From an uncultured Bacilli bacterium (GTDB taxonomy: Bacteria; Bacillota_I; Bacilli_A; RF39; UBA660): 25,098 bases of DNA. The position numbers and the translations under genes were made by a program. Positions 12,917-21,464 of this stretch are shown here, in pieces (within the stretch, counting starts at the first letter, position 1; every line of letters starts with the position of its first letter). The notes under the pieces are model-generated. The model was given only the letters and a program-made list of their open reading frames with translations, ran no database searches and had not been told where the DNA came from. The stretch lies in contig CAKPAK010000012.1 in NCBI GenBank assembly GCA_934132915.1, positions 1 to 25,098 on the forward strand, read 5' to 3'.

Positions 12917-12945
12917 TTGACAATTCGAAAAAATTCTCTTACCAT
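12917..12945 (+). promoter_or_regulatory. Probable promoter of the sortase-adhesin operon
   Basis: -35 TTGACA (12917-12922), 17-bp spacer, -10 TACCAT (12940-12945, four of six matches). The predicted start near 12952 leaves a short leader containing the 8-codon ORF. Confidence 0.55.
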
Positions 12946-12968
12946 ATTAAGCCAACTTAGGAGGTTTT

Positions 12969-12995
12969 ATGTTCTTAAGTATTATCGATTTCTAG
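12969..12995 (+). CDS. 8-codon upstream ORF (MFLSIIDF) ahead of the sortase gene
   Basis: The SD AGGAGG (12959-12964) precedes the ATG at 12969 by four bases. The peptide is MFLSIIDF, and its TAG stop (12993-12995) overlaps the AGGAGG SD (12994-12999) of the sortase start at 13006. The arrangement suggests translational coupling or a leader peptide. Because the ORF is tiny, chance cannot be excluded, but two strong SDs in tandem are unusual. Confidence 0.5.
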   Translation: MFLSIIDF

Positions 12996-13005
12996 GAGGA
13001 GTGTC

Positions 13006-13746
13006 ATGAGAGTCGCGAAAAAGAAAGCTTATATCTTTATTTTTATCTTCTTCTTAATAACCATCCAAGGAAGTTATCAGTATTTTCACGAAAATCAAAA
13101 ACAAAGGTCGACCATGAATGTTGGCGTGCGACAAAATAACATCAACAACATAAATTTACCCCAAACCGCCAAAGGAGATACCATAACTTACTTACAAGAA
13201 AAATATCAAAACGAAGATATCAAAGCAACCATCACGATTGATAATGATAATTTTACTTATCCTGTGGTTCAAACCATTGATAACGATTATTATCTGACGC
13301 ATGATTACGCAAAAAACAAAGATGCATTAGGCTCCATTTATGCAGACTATCGCATTAACCTAGATACAAGCAGAAAGATTCTCATTTTCGGTCATAGTTC
13401 TACCATCCGTGAAACCCCATTCAATGAATTAGAAAAATATTACGATGAATCTTTCTTTCAAAAAAATCGAATGATCACCCTAGAAACCAAAAATAATACT
13501 TATCATTATGAGATCTTCTCAGTACATATCGAAACAACCGATTTTACTTACATGAATTTAAACTTTGAAAGCAGTTTGAAATGGTATGCACATATCAGAA
13601 AATTACAAGAAAGAAGCTGGTATCATACCGAAGTAGAATTAAAAAGTGATGATAACATCTTAATTCTACAAACCTGCAGTAATCATCCGAAGTATAAAAA
13701 TAATAAAAGTAAGTATTTATTAATTGTTTCAAGGAGGGTAAAGTAA
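13006..13746 (+). CDS. srtB: Class B sortase
   Basis: 246 residues; a membrane-bound transpeptidase that cleaves a sorting motif and links the protein to the cell wall or to another pilin subunit. An N-terminal signal anchor (about 8-22) is followed by the catalytic domain. Y-P-V-V-Q-...-D-N-D-Y-Y-L-T-H-D and A-L-G-S-I-Y-A-D-Y-R are class B signatures. The catalytic triad is H130 (IFGHS), C224 (LILQTCS) and an Arg at 243/244 (SRR). The long segment between H and C with a helix (FESSLKWYAHIRKLQ) is also class B. The SD AGGAGG ends six bases before the ATG. The stop TAA overlaps the ATG of the adhesin gene (TAATG), so enzyme and substrate are translationally coupled. Confidence 0.93.
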   Translation: MRVAKKKAYIFIFIFFLITIQGSYQYFHENQKQRSTMNVGVRQNNINNINLPQTAKGDTITYLQEKYQNEDIKATITIDNDNFTYPVVQTIDNDYYLTHDYAKNKDALGSIYADYRINLDTSRKILIFGHSSTIRETPFNELEKYYDESFFQKNRMITLETKNNTYHYEIFSVHIETTDFTYMNLNFESSLKWYAHIRKLQERSWYHTEVELKSDDNILILQTCSNHPKYKNNKSKYLLIVSRRVK

Positions 13747-16700
13747 TGAATAAAAAGTTTAAAGCCGTTTTATTTAGTATGATAACCTTAATTATCGTTG
13801 CCGCAGTCGGTGTCTTTGCGGTAAAAGCCCTAGATAATAAGGATGAAGGAAAAATCAGTCTAAATAAAACTGCCTCAAAAGAAGACGATAAATATGGCAG
13901 AAGCGCTGATGTTGTATTAGATGTTTCTGCAAGTAAATTTACAAAGTCAACCACCGTAGATGTTGTCTTAGTATTAGACCGCTCTACTAGTATGAATAAT
14001 AATCAAAAAATGAAGGATACAAAAGAAGCTGCAAAATCACTAGTAGAAAAATTAATGAAAAATAATACTGATCCAGAAAATCCTATAGTAAAAGTAGGAA
14101 TTGTAACTTACGGAACAAATGTTATTGATTCAAGACATAACAGACAGACAACTTCAACCGCGTTATCATCATTAAAAAGTGAAGTAACCAGTTTGATTGA
14201 TAATATTCCAGATACCGTAGGAACTACTCAATGGGATGGTGAAGCAACAAACATTGATGCTGGACTAGAAAGAGCAAATACACTTTTAGCAGGATCAACC
14301 GCTAATCAGAAAGCAGTTATCTTATTAAGTGATGGAATACCAACGATGTTTAACTATAAAGGAGAAACTTATGGTACCGGAAATTCTGATGATAAAGTCT
14401 GCGTTGAAAAGGATTACTGGGGTATTAAATGTACTAAACGAATGAGGCCATCAGAAGCAGCAAAAGAAGAAGCTAATAATTTAAAGGAAAAAGGAGTAAC
14501 TATCTATACCGTAGGATTTGATGTTAAAAAAGATAGTTCTGCTGCTAAATTCTTACAAGAAGTATCTACATCTGAAGAAGTAAATGGAACCTCCACTTAT
14601 CCTAACTTCTATTTAGCGAAAGATAAGAATGATTTGGAACAAGAATTTGATAATATTTTAGTATCCATTACAACCGTTGCTACCAATGTTGTTGTAACAG
14701 ATACTATTCCACTTGGTTTCAAATTAAATGAAGAAAAATTAAAAGAAAAATATGGTAATGCCGTTAGCGTGTCAAAAAACGATAAAGGTGAGGACGTAAT
14801 TACTTGGAAAATTGGTGAATTAAAAGTAGGAACAAATCCCAAACTAACATATACTGTAGATGCAGATAAAGACTACTATGGCGCAATGTACACCAATGAA
14901 AGTGCAACTTTAACTGGTACGGCTGTCTCTGGTAACCCAGCTTATCCAGATTTAAAAATAAAAGAAACTTTCCCTAAACCAGTTGTTGCTATCCCAGCTG
15001 TTACAGAGGATAATAGTTACACTGCAAAATTAGGAGAAACAAAAACGGTTACAAAAGAAGATGGCATTTTATCCAATGACCACATCAAAAATCGTCTAAC
15101 AGATGACAATGCAACCGTAACTGATAAAATAGAAGTAAAGGAAACCGCAAATTCTTGTGGTAAGTTAACCGTAAATAACGATGGTTCTCTAAAATATACT
15201 CCAGATTCATCATGTCTTGGAAAAGACGTAGAATTTGATTATGTAATTAAATCTACCGTAAAAGTGAATGGAGAGACAAAAGAAGTAATCAGCAAACCTT
15301 CAAAGATTAAATTTACGGTTACCAAAGATGAGCCAAAAGTTACCAATCCAAAAGTAGAAAAAACAAACGCTAATGGAGAAGTCACAACTTCTATTACTGA
15401 TCCGTTTTCTTACAATATTAAGTATATTGCGACATTGAAAGATCATATTGGTACAGCAACCATTACGATTGTTGACGCATTACCATATGAAATTGATGAA
15501 TCTAAATCTAATTTAAATGATGGTAAATATGATGCAGCAACAAAAACCATCACTTGGACTGTACCAGTAGAAGATATTGATACTTACAAAAATCCTGATT
15601 CAGGAAACATTAAAATTGATAAACAAATTACCGTAGTATATTTAAATGTTCCAACTGATGTGGATACCATCATAAATAAAGTTAATACAACAATTACAGT
15701 AGATAAACAAGAAATTAAAAAAGAAACTGAGCAAGAAACCAAAGTTCAAAAAGGTACAATTGTTGTCAAATATCAAACAACAACGGGAGAACAACTACAA
15801 GAAGATGATAAAACAACCGGTTTAATTAAAACAACTAAGAAAACAGTAGCCCCAAAAGAAATCACAAAAGACAAGATTACCTATAAATTAGTAAAATTAT
15901 TAGATAATGAAACAGAAAAATCATTTGAAGAAGAAGATGAAGCAAGCGTTTCTTATCAAGCAACATATCAAGAAAAAACAACAACAGTTAAATACATTTA
16001 TTATAAACAAACAGCCGATATTACCAATGATAAAATTGAAAAGACAGGAACCGAAAAAATTACTTCCTCAAATGAAAAGGTAAATTATCAAATTAATTAT
16101 AATGCCCAAATTGACCATTACATTGGCCATATTACTACGAAAGTTGTAGATACCTTACCATATGAAATTGATGAATCTAAATCTAATTTAAATGGTGGTA
16201 CATATGATGCAGCAACAAAAACCATCACTTGGACTGTACCAGTAGAAGATATTAATACTTATAAAGATGGGGCATACAAAGTAGAATTCAAAAAAGAGAT
16301 TGAAGTTACTTTCAAAAATTTAGATAACACCGAAGTTAAGATGACCAACAAAGTAGATGGAAGTATCACAACAGATATCAATCAAAGTGAAGAAAAACAC
16401 GGTGAACACGATACAGAAATAGACATTAAAGGAAGCGTTATTGCAAAATATCTTGATACTCTTGGAAATGAAATTGCCGATCCCATCCCAACAGATGGAA
16501 AAGTTGGTAATGACTATACAACAAGTCAAAAAGACATCGATGGTTATGTTTTTGTAAAAGTTGAAGGCGATGCACAAACTGGAAAATATATTGAAGGAGA
16601 GTTAGTCGTTAAATATATTTATTACAAACAATCTGGAGAAACAACAGAAACGAAAGTAACCAAAACAGGAACAAATGAAATTACTAAAACTACTGACCCA

Positions 16701-17981
16701 GTAGAATATAAAATTCAATATCAAACAACGGTAAAAGAATATATTGGGAAAGCAGAAGTTACTATTGTCGATACCTTACCATATGAAATTGATGAATCTA
16801 AATCTAATTTAAATGGTGGTACATATGATGCAGCAACGAAGACAATTACTTGGGTAGAACCAATAGCAATTGATACAAATCAAAATCCTGAATCAGGAAA
16901 TATCAATATTACGAAAAATATCAAAGTTGTTTATCAAGGAATTTCTTCAACAACAAGAGAAATTGAGAATAAAGTATCAGCAACCATTAAAACAACATCA
17001 GAAACAGCTCCAGTAGAAGATACAAGTAAAACTACCGTTTCTGTAAAAGGAACAGTCATTGCGCACTATCAAGATACAGAAGGAAAAACACTAGAAAAAG
17101 ATGAGACATATACGGATTTAGTAGGTAATTCTTATCAAACCAAAGCAAAAACTATTCCAGGATATAAATTAGTAGAAACAAAAGGAAACGAAACTGGTAC
17201 ATATCAAGATGAACAACAAGAAGTAACTTACATTTATTACAAATCAACAGGTGAAATTACCGAAAATACCCTAAAGAAAGATGGCATAATAAAAATTACT
17301 TCTGCAAATCAATTCGTTCCATACGAAATTAGTCAAAACATTAAAATTGAAAACTATATTGGTACAGCAACCATTACCATTGTAGACATCTTACCAGCTG
17401 AAATTGACATAACAGAATCTGACCTACAAGGAGGAATCTACAACAAAGAAGACAAAACAATTACTTGGATAAATTCATATGAAGTAAATACTTATGAAGA
17501 TTTAAATAGTGGTATCATAAACTTTGCTGAAGAAATTACCTTAAAATTTAAAGATTTAGATCCAACAGCAAGTGAATTAACCAATAAAGTAAAATCAACA
17601 TTAAAAACAGAAAACAATACTGACGAAAAAGATGATGAATATACTTCAGAGGTTGATGTTAAAGGAAAAGTAATTGTTAGATATATTGATGAGGATGGAA
17701 ATCAATTATTAGAAGAAAAAACTTTAACCGGAAAAATAGGAAAATCTTATGAAACAAAAGAAGAGACAATTGATGGATATATATTAGTAAAAGTAGATGG
17801 CGATAGAGCTGGAAAATATCAAGAAGATGATATTATTGTTACTTACATTTATACACCAGCATCAACTGGAGATATTGAAGTATTACCACCAAAAACAGGA
17901 GTAAATCAAAATGCTTCAGCCTTAAATCTCTTTATCTTAATTGCTTCATTAGCAACCATTTTCTTAAAAAAATTCCATTAA
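13746..17981 (+). CDS. Large VWA-domain, MucBP-repeat surface adhesin with PPKTG sorting signal
   Basis: 1411 residues. A signal peptide lies at 1-29. A VWA domain (about 70-305) carries the MIDAS motif D78-R-S80-T-S82, a T-N-I-D-A-G loop and L-L-S-D-G. A cysteine pair (V-C-V-E-K-D-Y-W-G-I-K-C) sits in a VWA loop insert, as in some pilus-tip adhesins. A DUF11-like strand-rich domain and a cadherin-like/Big domain with a second Cys pair follow (to about 530). Four tandem units of about 205-225 residues come next, each a beta domain (VD.LPYEIDESKSNLN.G.YDAATKTITW) plus a MucBP domain (KG.VI.KY.D..G ... GY ... V.YIYYK). The C-terminus is L1380-P-P-K-T-G1385, a hydrophobic segment and KKFH. MucBP domains bind mucin or glycans; attachment to host mucus is the likely role. 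The SD AAGGAGGG lies inside the sortase gene. Confidence 0.93.
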   Translation: MNKKFKAVLFSMITLIIVAAVGVFAVKALDNKDEGKISLNKTASKEDDKYGRSADVVLDVSASKFTKSTTVDVVLVLDRSTSMNNNQKMKDTKEAAKSLVEKLMKNNTDPENPIVKVGIVTYGTNVIDSRHNRQTTSTALSSLKSEVTSLIDNIPDTVGTTQWDGEATNIDAGLERANTLLAGSTANQKAVILLSDGIPTMFNYKGETYGTGNSDDKVCVEKDYWGIKCTKRMRPSEAAKEEANNLKEKGVTIYTVGFDVKKDSSAAKFLQEVSTSEEVNGTSTYPNFYLAKDKNDLEQEFDNILVSITTVATNVVVTDTIPLGFKLNEEKLKEKYGNAVSVSKNDKGEDVITWKIGELKVGTNPKLTYTVDADKDYYGAMYTNESATLTGTAVSGNPAYPDLKIKETFPKPVVAIPAVTEDNSYTAKLGETKTVTKEDGILSNDHIKNRLTDDNATVTDKIEVKETANSCGKLTVNNDGSLKYTPDSSCLGKDVEFDYVIKSTVKVNGETKEVISKPSKIKFTVTKDEPKVTNPKVEKTNANGEVTTSITDPFSYNIKYIATLKDHIGTATITIVDALPYEIDESKSNLNDGKYDAATKTITWTVPVEDIDTYKNPDSGNIKIDKQITVVYLNVPTDVDTIINKVNTTITVDKQEIKKETEQETKVQKGTIVVKYQTTTGEQLQEDDKTTGLIKTTKKTVAPKEITKDKITYKLVKLLDNETEKSFEEEDEASVSYQATYQEKTTTVKYIYYKQTADITNDKIEKTGTEKITSSNEKVNYQINYNAQIDHYIGHITTKVVDTLPYEIDESKSNLNGGTYDAATKTITWTVPVEDINTYKDGAYKVEFKKEIEVTFKNLDNTEVKMTNKVDGSITTDINQSEEKHGEHDTEIDIKGSVIAKYLDTLGNEIADPIPTDGKVGNDYTTSQKDIDGYVFVKVEGDAQTGKYIEGELVVKYIYYKQSGETTETKVTKTGTNEITKTTDPVEYKIQYQTTVKEYIGKAEVTIVDTLPYEIDESKSNLNGGTYDAATKTITWVEPIAIDTNQNPESGNINITKNIKVVYQGISSTTREIENKVSATIKTTSETAPVEDTSKTTVSVKGTVIAHYQDTEGKTLEKDETYTDLVGNSYQTKAKTIPGYKLVETKGNETGTYQDEQQEVTYIYYKSTGEITENTLKKDGIIKITSANQFVPYEISQNIKIENYIGTATITIVDILPAEIDITESDLQGGIYNKEDKTITWINSYEVNTYEDLNSGIINFAEEITLKFKDLDPTASELTNKVKSTLKTENNTDEKDDEYTSEVDVKGKVIVRYIDEDGNQLLEEKTLTGKIGKSYETKEETIDGYILVKVDGDRAGKYQEDDIIVTYIYTPASTGDIEVLPPKTGVNQNASALNLFILIASLATIFLKKFH
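15340..17865 (+). repeat. Four tandem 615-675 bp repeat units in the adhesin gene
   Basis: Equivalent positions (start of the TTACCATATGAAATTGATG segment) are at 15480, 16155 and 16776, with a diverged fourth at 17391. Units 1 and 2 are nearly identical for about 110 bp from that point. Unit 3 matches for about 65 bp and then diverges. The surrounding DNA of each unit is much less alike. Confidence 0.88.
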
Positions 17982-17988
17982 TTAAAAG

Positions 17989-18025
17989 AGATTAGATTTC
18001 TAGTTGAGATAATCTAATCTTTTTT
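17989..18025 (+). terminator. Terminator of the sortase-adhesin operon
   Basis: AGATTAGATT (17989-17998) pairs perfectly with AATCTAATCT (18011-18020) around a 12-nt loop, followed by a T run. Confidence 0.88.
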
Positions 18026-18096
18026 CCTTTTCTTCTCTAAAAAATAATAAAAGCATCTATTTAGTAAAAAGTATTTTAAAGGAGGTAAATAGAATC

Positions 18097-19233
18097 ATGA
18101 AAAAATTTTTCCCGTTTCTCATTTTCCTTCTTTTCTTTTTTTCTCCCTTGAAAATACACGCTAAAACAATAAATGATTTATACCAAGAACTTTACTATTT
18201 AATGGAACAAAAAGATACCTATTCTCTCAAAAATAATATGACCATAGAACAAATCATCCAAGAAAAAGAAACATTAGAGCAAGAGATGCTTCAATTAACA
18301 GAAAATTTAAATCAAATAAAAAATTCTTCCGAAGAAAAAGAAAACCAAATATTAAATTTAAAACAAGAATTAAATCATATCATTCTATTTTATCAACTCC
18401 AAAACAAAAAAAATCTTTATTTAGAATACCTCTTTAACGCAAATACCTATTCAGAATTTCTGTACCGAAAAATGTCCATAACTCAAATAATAAACTATCA
18501 ACAAGAAACCATTTCTAATTACCAACAAGAATTAATAGCCCTTGTCAAAGAACAAGAAAAATATCAAAAAAAATTAGATGAATTAAGCCAAAAAAGAGAT
18601 AATTATGCCGACTTAGAAATTTTTCTAAAATCAAAAAAGATAAGTACTACAGATAGCATTAGTACAACTTTAGAAGAAGATATTCAAAATATTCAAAAAG
18701 AGATCCGTGATTACCAAGCGATAGGCTGTAAAAAAGATCAAGAACTAGAGGTTTGTTTAAATATTGCCACGATGCAAACCTTTACCTATCCCTTGCAAAA
18801 AGGGTGTGTGAGTAAAGAATATAATATTTCTTCTCATAAAGGAATAGATTTAGCTTGCAATAAAGAAGGGACTAATGTTTATGCGAGTGGTAGGGGAGTG
18901 GTCGGTGAGACGTTATGGAAAACTCCCTGTGGAGGCAACATTGTCTTTATCTATCATAATGTTGATGGAAAAAAATATACAACCATTTATGGACACTTAT
19001 TAAAAATAAAAGTATCACCCGGACAAGCCGTTGATGAAAATACTGTAATAGGCTTAGTGGGTGGTGAAACTACCGCTCTCAAAAATGGGGGATATGATCG
19101 ATGTACAACCGGTGCCCACTTACATTATGCGATCACCGAAGAATATCATACCTACGATTTTAGTAGTTACACGATAAATCCAAGAGTCATGAATCATTAT
19201 CCCGTTTCTTTCTCTGAATTTTTTACTAGATAG
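18097..19233 (+). CDS. Secreted M23 (LytM-type) peptidoglycan peptidase with N-terminal coiled coil
   Basis: 378 residues. A signal peptide (about 1-22, ending IHA) is followed by a long coiled coil (about 45-205, rich in Glu, Gln, Lys and Leu), the EnvC/PcsB-like layout of cell-separation hydrolases. The LytM zinc site is complete: H247-K-G-I-D251 and H341-L-H343, with the supporting Y-G-H300. Six cysteines sit in or near the peptidase domain (211, 220, 237, 254, 278, 336), which is more than usual and may form disulfides. Expected role: endopeptidase cutting peptidoglycan cross-links during division or wall growth, with activity gated by the coiled coil. The SD GGAGG lies 11 bases before the ATG. 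No clear promoter is seen after the preceding terminator. Confidence 0.9.
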   Translation: MKKFFPFLIFLLFFFSPLKIHAKTINDLYQELYYLMEQKDTYSLKNNMTIEQIIQEKETLEQEMLQLTENLNQIKNSSEEKENQILNLKQELNHIILFYQLQNKKNLYLEYLFNANTYSEFLYRKMSITQIINYQQETISNYQQELIALVKEQEKYQKKLDELSQKRDNYADLEIFLKSKKISTTDSISTTLEEDIQNIQKEIRDYQAIGCKKDQELEVCLNIATMQTFTYPLQKGCVSKEYNISSHKGIDLACNKEGTNVYASGRGVVGETLWKTPCGGNIVFIYHNVDGKKYTTIYGHLLKIKVSPGQAVDENTVIGLVGGETTALKNGGYDRCTTGAHLHYAITEEYHTYDFSSYTINPRVMNHYPVSFSEFFTR

Positions 19234-19315
19234 TTAAATAAGAGTAGGGGAAGGAAGTTCTAAAATACCTTAACCTCTGCAATTAAATATGGATAAATAA
19301 ACATGAATAAAATAA

Positions 19316-19344
19316 AAAAATGGCTTCATCACGAAGTCATTTTT
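19316..19344. terminator. Bidirectional terminator between the M23 gene and the NAGPA operon
   Basis: AAAAATGGCTTC (19316-19327) pairs with GAAGTCATTTTT (19333-19344) around ATCAC, with one non-Watson-Crick (G-U) position. A tracts on the left and T tracts on the right let it serve both converging transcripts. It directly abuts the stop codon of the minus-strand gene. Confidence 0.85.
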
Positions 19345-20409
19345 CTATGGGATAAGTCCCCAACCAGTAACCACATATCTTCCTTTAGTTCGTTTGGCTT
19401 CAGCCGGAGGATTATTTTCTAATTCTCCATTTACAACCATTGTTGAAGACTGTCCGCCATCCAAATTCGCCGCATTATAAGCCCCATATAATTTTAAAGT
19501 ATTAACAACATCTTGAAGACTAGCTCCATCAATATAGTTTCTTCCATCGATAGCTAAAAACATCATGACACCATCTTTTCTTTGGGCTATTGCCATTCGT
19601 GGCGATTTGCCCCAAGGATCTCCCACAATTTCTAAAGATTTGCCATTAACAATTAAGAAAGGTCCAAATACCATACCATCTTTAATCTTAGCATTGATAG
19701 CTTCTTCTCCCGTAGCATTAGCCATCAACTTTAATTTACCATCATCTGTAATACCAATGATGTTATCTCGATAAGTACTTTTATCTTCTCCCTTAGGAAT
19801 CCAAATAATTTCATGATCTTTAATCACATAGCCAGTAGGAATATCTGAACCCATCCCATTATCAATAAAACCACCACCATTAATACAAACAACACCATTG
19901 TATCGCTCACACATGGTCATTACTCTCTCTCCGTATCCACCAACATTAAATTTTTTCGTGTGGATAAGTTCTACTTTTTTAGGATCATAAATGGCAACCA
20001 AATGGGCATCAGCACTACCAACCTTTAGGCGAATAACCTTATATAAATCATTCCCTTCATCTCTAGTTAAAAGTTCTTTTTCATATTCATTTTTATATTT
20101 TTTCTTTTCTTTCGTATTAATCACAATATCATCAATATTCGCATCTTCATTAATCGTAATAAAATAGTTCCCATTCATAATGGCTTCAATCTTTTTCTCG
20201 CTATAAAATATTCTAGCCATCCATCTGTGCTCCATGGTATTCATAGCGGTTGTAACATATAGGTTTCTTATATAATTCCAAGGACCATACATAATAAAGA
20301 AGCAAACGATCGCAATAATATCTAGAATAATAAAAACTATGGTTCTTTTTAAAATTTTTTCTTTCTTTTTTGTTTTACTTTGATTTTTCTTATAAGTTTT
20401 CTTTTTCAT
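19345..20409 (-). CDS. Phosphodiester glycosidase (NAGPA) family membrane-anchored protein, copy A
   Basis: 354 residues. A basic N-terminus and one membrane segment (about 22-41) anchor an extracellular NAGPA (PF09992) domain. Family motifs: I-N-G-G-G-F (176-181), G-P-F-L-I-V-N-G (249-256), R271-M-A-I-A-Q-R, A-I-D288-G-R290, and N315-L-D-G-G-Q-S-S-T. NAGPA proteins remove sugar residues linked through phosphodiesters; bacterial members act at the envelope on phosphosugar-containing polymers. It is the last gene of the minus-strand operon, 22 bp after copy B, with its own SD (AAAGGAGGT). All conserved residues are kept here, unlike in copy B. The exact substrate is unknown. Confidence 0.88.
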   Translation of the reverse strand: MKKKTYKKNQSKTKKKEKILKRTIVFIILDIIAIVCFFIMYGPWNYIRNLYVTTAMNTMEHRWMARIFYSEKKIEAIMNGNYFITINEDANIDDIVINTKEKKKYKNEYEKELLTRDEGNDLYKVIRLKVGSADAHLVAIYDPKKVELIHTKKFNVGGYGERVMTMCERYNGVVCINGGGFIDNGMGSDIPTGYVIKDHEIIWIPKGEDKSTYRDNIIGITDDGKLKLMANATGEEAINAKIKDGMVFGPFLIVNGKSLEIVGDPWGKSPRMAIAQRKDGVMMFLAIDGRNYIDGASLQDVVNTLKLYGAYNAANLDGGQSSTMVVNGELENNPPAEAKRTKGRYVVTGWGLIP

Positions 20410-20431
20410 GGATAATACTACCTCCTTTAGA

Positions 20432-21463
20432 TTAAGGAATTAATCCCCAACCGGTAACAACGTATCTTCCTCCTTGTTTTTTTGCGGCATAGTTAGGGGT
20501 GTTGACTAAACTATTATTGATAACTAAGGAAGTAGACTGTCCACCATCTAAGTTGGCTGCGTTGTAAGCGCCATATCGCTCTAATACTTTTAGGACATCT
20601 TTCATACTAGCACCGTCAATGTAACTTTCTCCTTCGGTGACTAAAAACATCATGACGCCATCTTTTCTTTGAGCAATTACACATTTATTGGCAACACCAA
20701 ATGGGGTTCCTTCAATGGTAACCGATTTTCCATTGACAATTAGGAATGGTCCGAATTCAACGCCATACCAAATTCCAGAATGAATTGCTTCGGTACCTGT
20801 TGCATTGTTCATTAATTTTAATTTACCATCTTTCGTCATACCAATGATATTTCCTCTGATGTTGCTATAATCACTTTGGATAGGCCAAGCCACTTTTCCC
20901 TCATCAATAACATATCCTTGAGGAATATCAGACCCTTTATCTAGTCCGTTAGAAAATCCTCCACCATTGATACAAACAACTCCACCATACCTCTTACACA
21001 TATCTACAACTCTCTCGCCATAAGTACCAGAATTAAATTTTTTGGTTCGAAGAAGACTAATTTTTGTAGGATCATAGATAGCAATTAAATATCCATTAGC
21101 ATTTCCTACTTTAACGTTTAGAACTTTATATAAATCATCTTCATTTTCTCTTTCTAATAATTCTTTTTCATATTCATTTAAGTAAGTTTTTTTCTCTTTT
21201 GTATCAATGACAATAGAAGAGGTGTCTGCATCTTCATTAATCCCCACTAGATAATTCTGACTCTGTATTTCCGCAATTTTCTTTTCACTATAAAATACTC
21301 GGGCTAAGTATTTATGTGTCATCGTCTGCATAGCGGTGGTGACATATAAATTTCTGACATAGTTCCAAGGCCCATACATCACAAAGAAACAAACAATCGC
21401 AATAATATCAATAAACCCAAAGAAAATGGTTCGTTTTAATACTTTTTTCTTCTTTTTCTGCAT
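20432..21463 (-). CDS. Phosphodiester glycosidase (NAGPA) family membrane-anchored protein, copy B, with altered active-site motifs
   Basis: 343 residues, aligned along its whole length with copy A (shared stretches such as IDGAS, YNAANLDGGQS and RYVVTGWGLIP). It has the same single N-terminal membrane segment (about 11-29). I-N-G-G-G-F (165-170) and N-L-D-G-G-Q-S (304-310) are kept. However, the family Arg in R-M-A-I-A-Q-R is Lys here (N-K-C-V-I-A-Q-R), and A-I-D-G-R is V-T-E-G-E. These positions belong to the conserved catalytic face of the family, so activity may be reduced, changed or lost. The start lies one base after the stop codon of the upstream gene, indicating tight translational coupling. 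The tandem arrangement points to duplication followed by divergence. Confidence 0.87.
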   Translation of the reverse strand: MQKKKKKVLKRTIFFGFIDIIAIVCFFVMYGPWNYVRNLYVTTAMQTMTHKYLARVFYSEKKIAEIQSQNYLVGINEDADTSSIVIDTKEKKTYLNEYEKELLERENEDDLYKVLNVKVGNANGYLIAIYDPTKISLLRTKKFNSGTYGERVVDMCKRYGGVVCINGGGFSNGLDKGSDIPQGYVIDEGKVAWPIQSDYSNIRGNIIGMTKDGKLKLMNNATGTEAIHSGIWYGVEFGPFLIVNGKSVTIEGTPFGVANKCVIAQRKDGVMMFLVTEGESYIDGASMKDVLKVLERYGAYNAANLDGGQSTSLVINNSLVNTPNYAAKKQGGRYVVTGWGLIP

Positions 21464-21464
21464 C

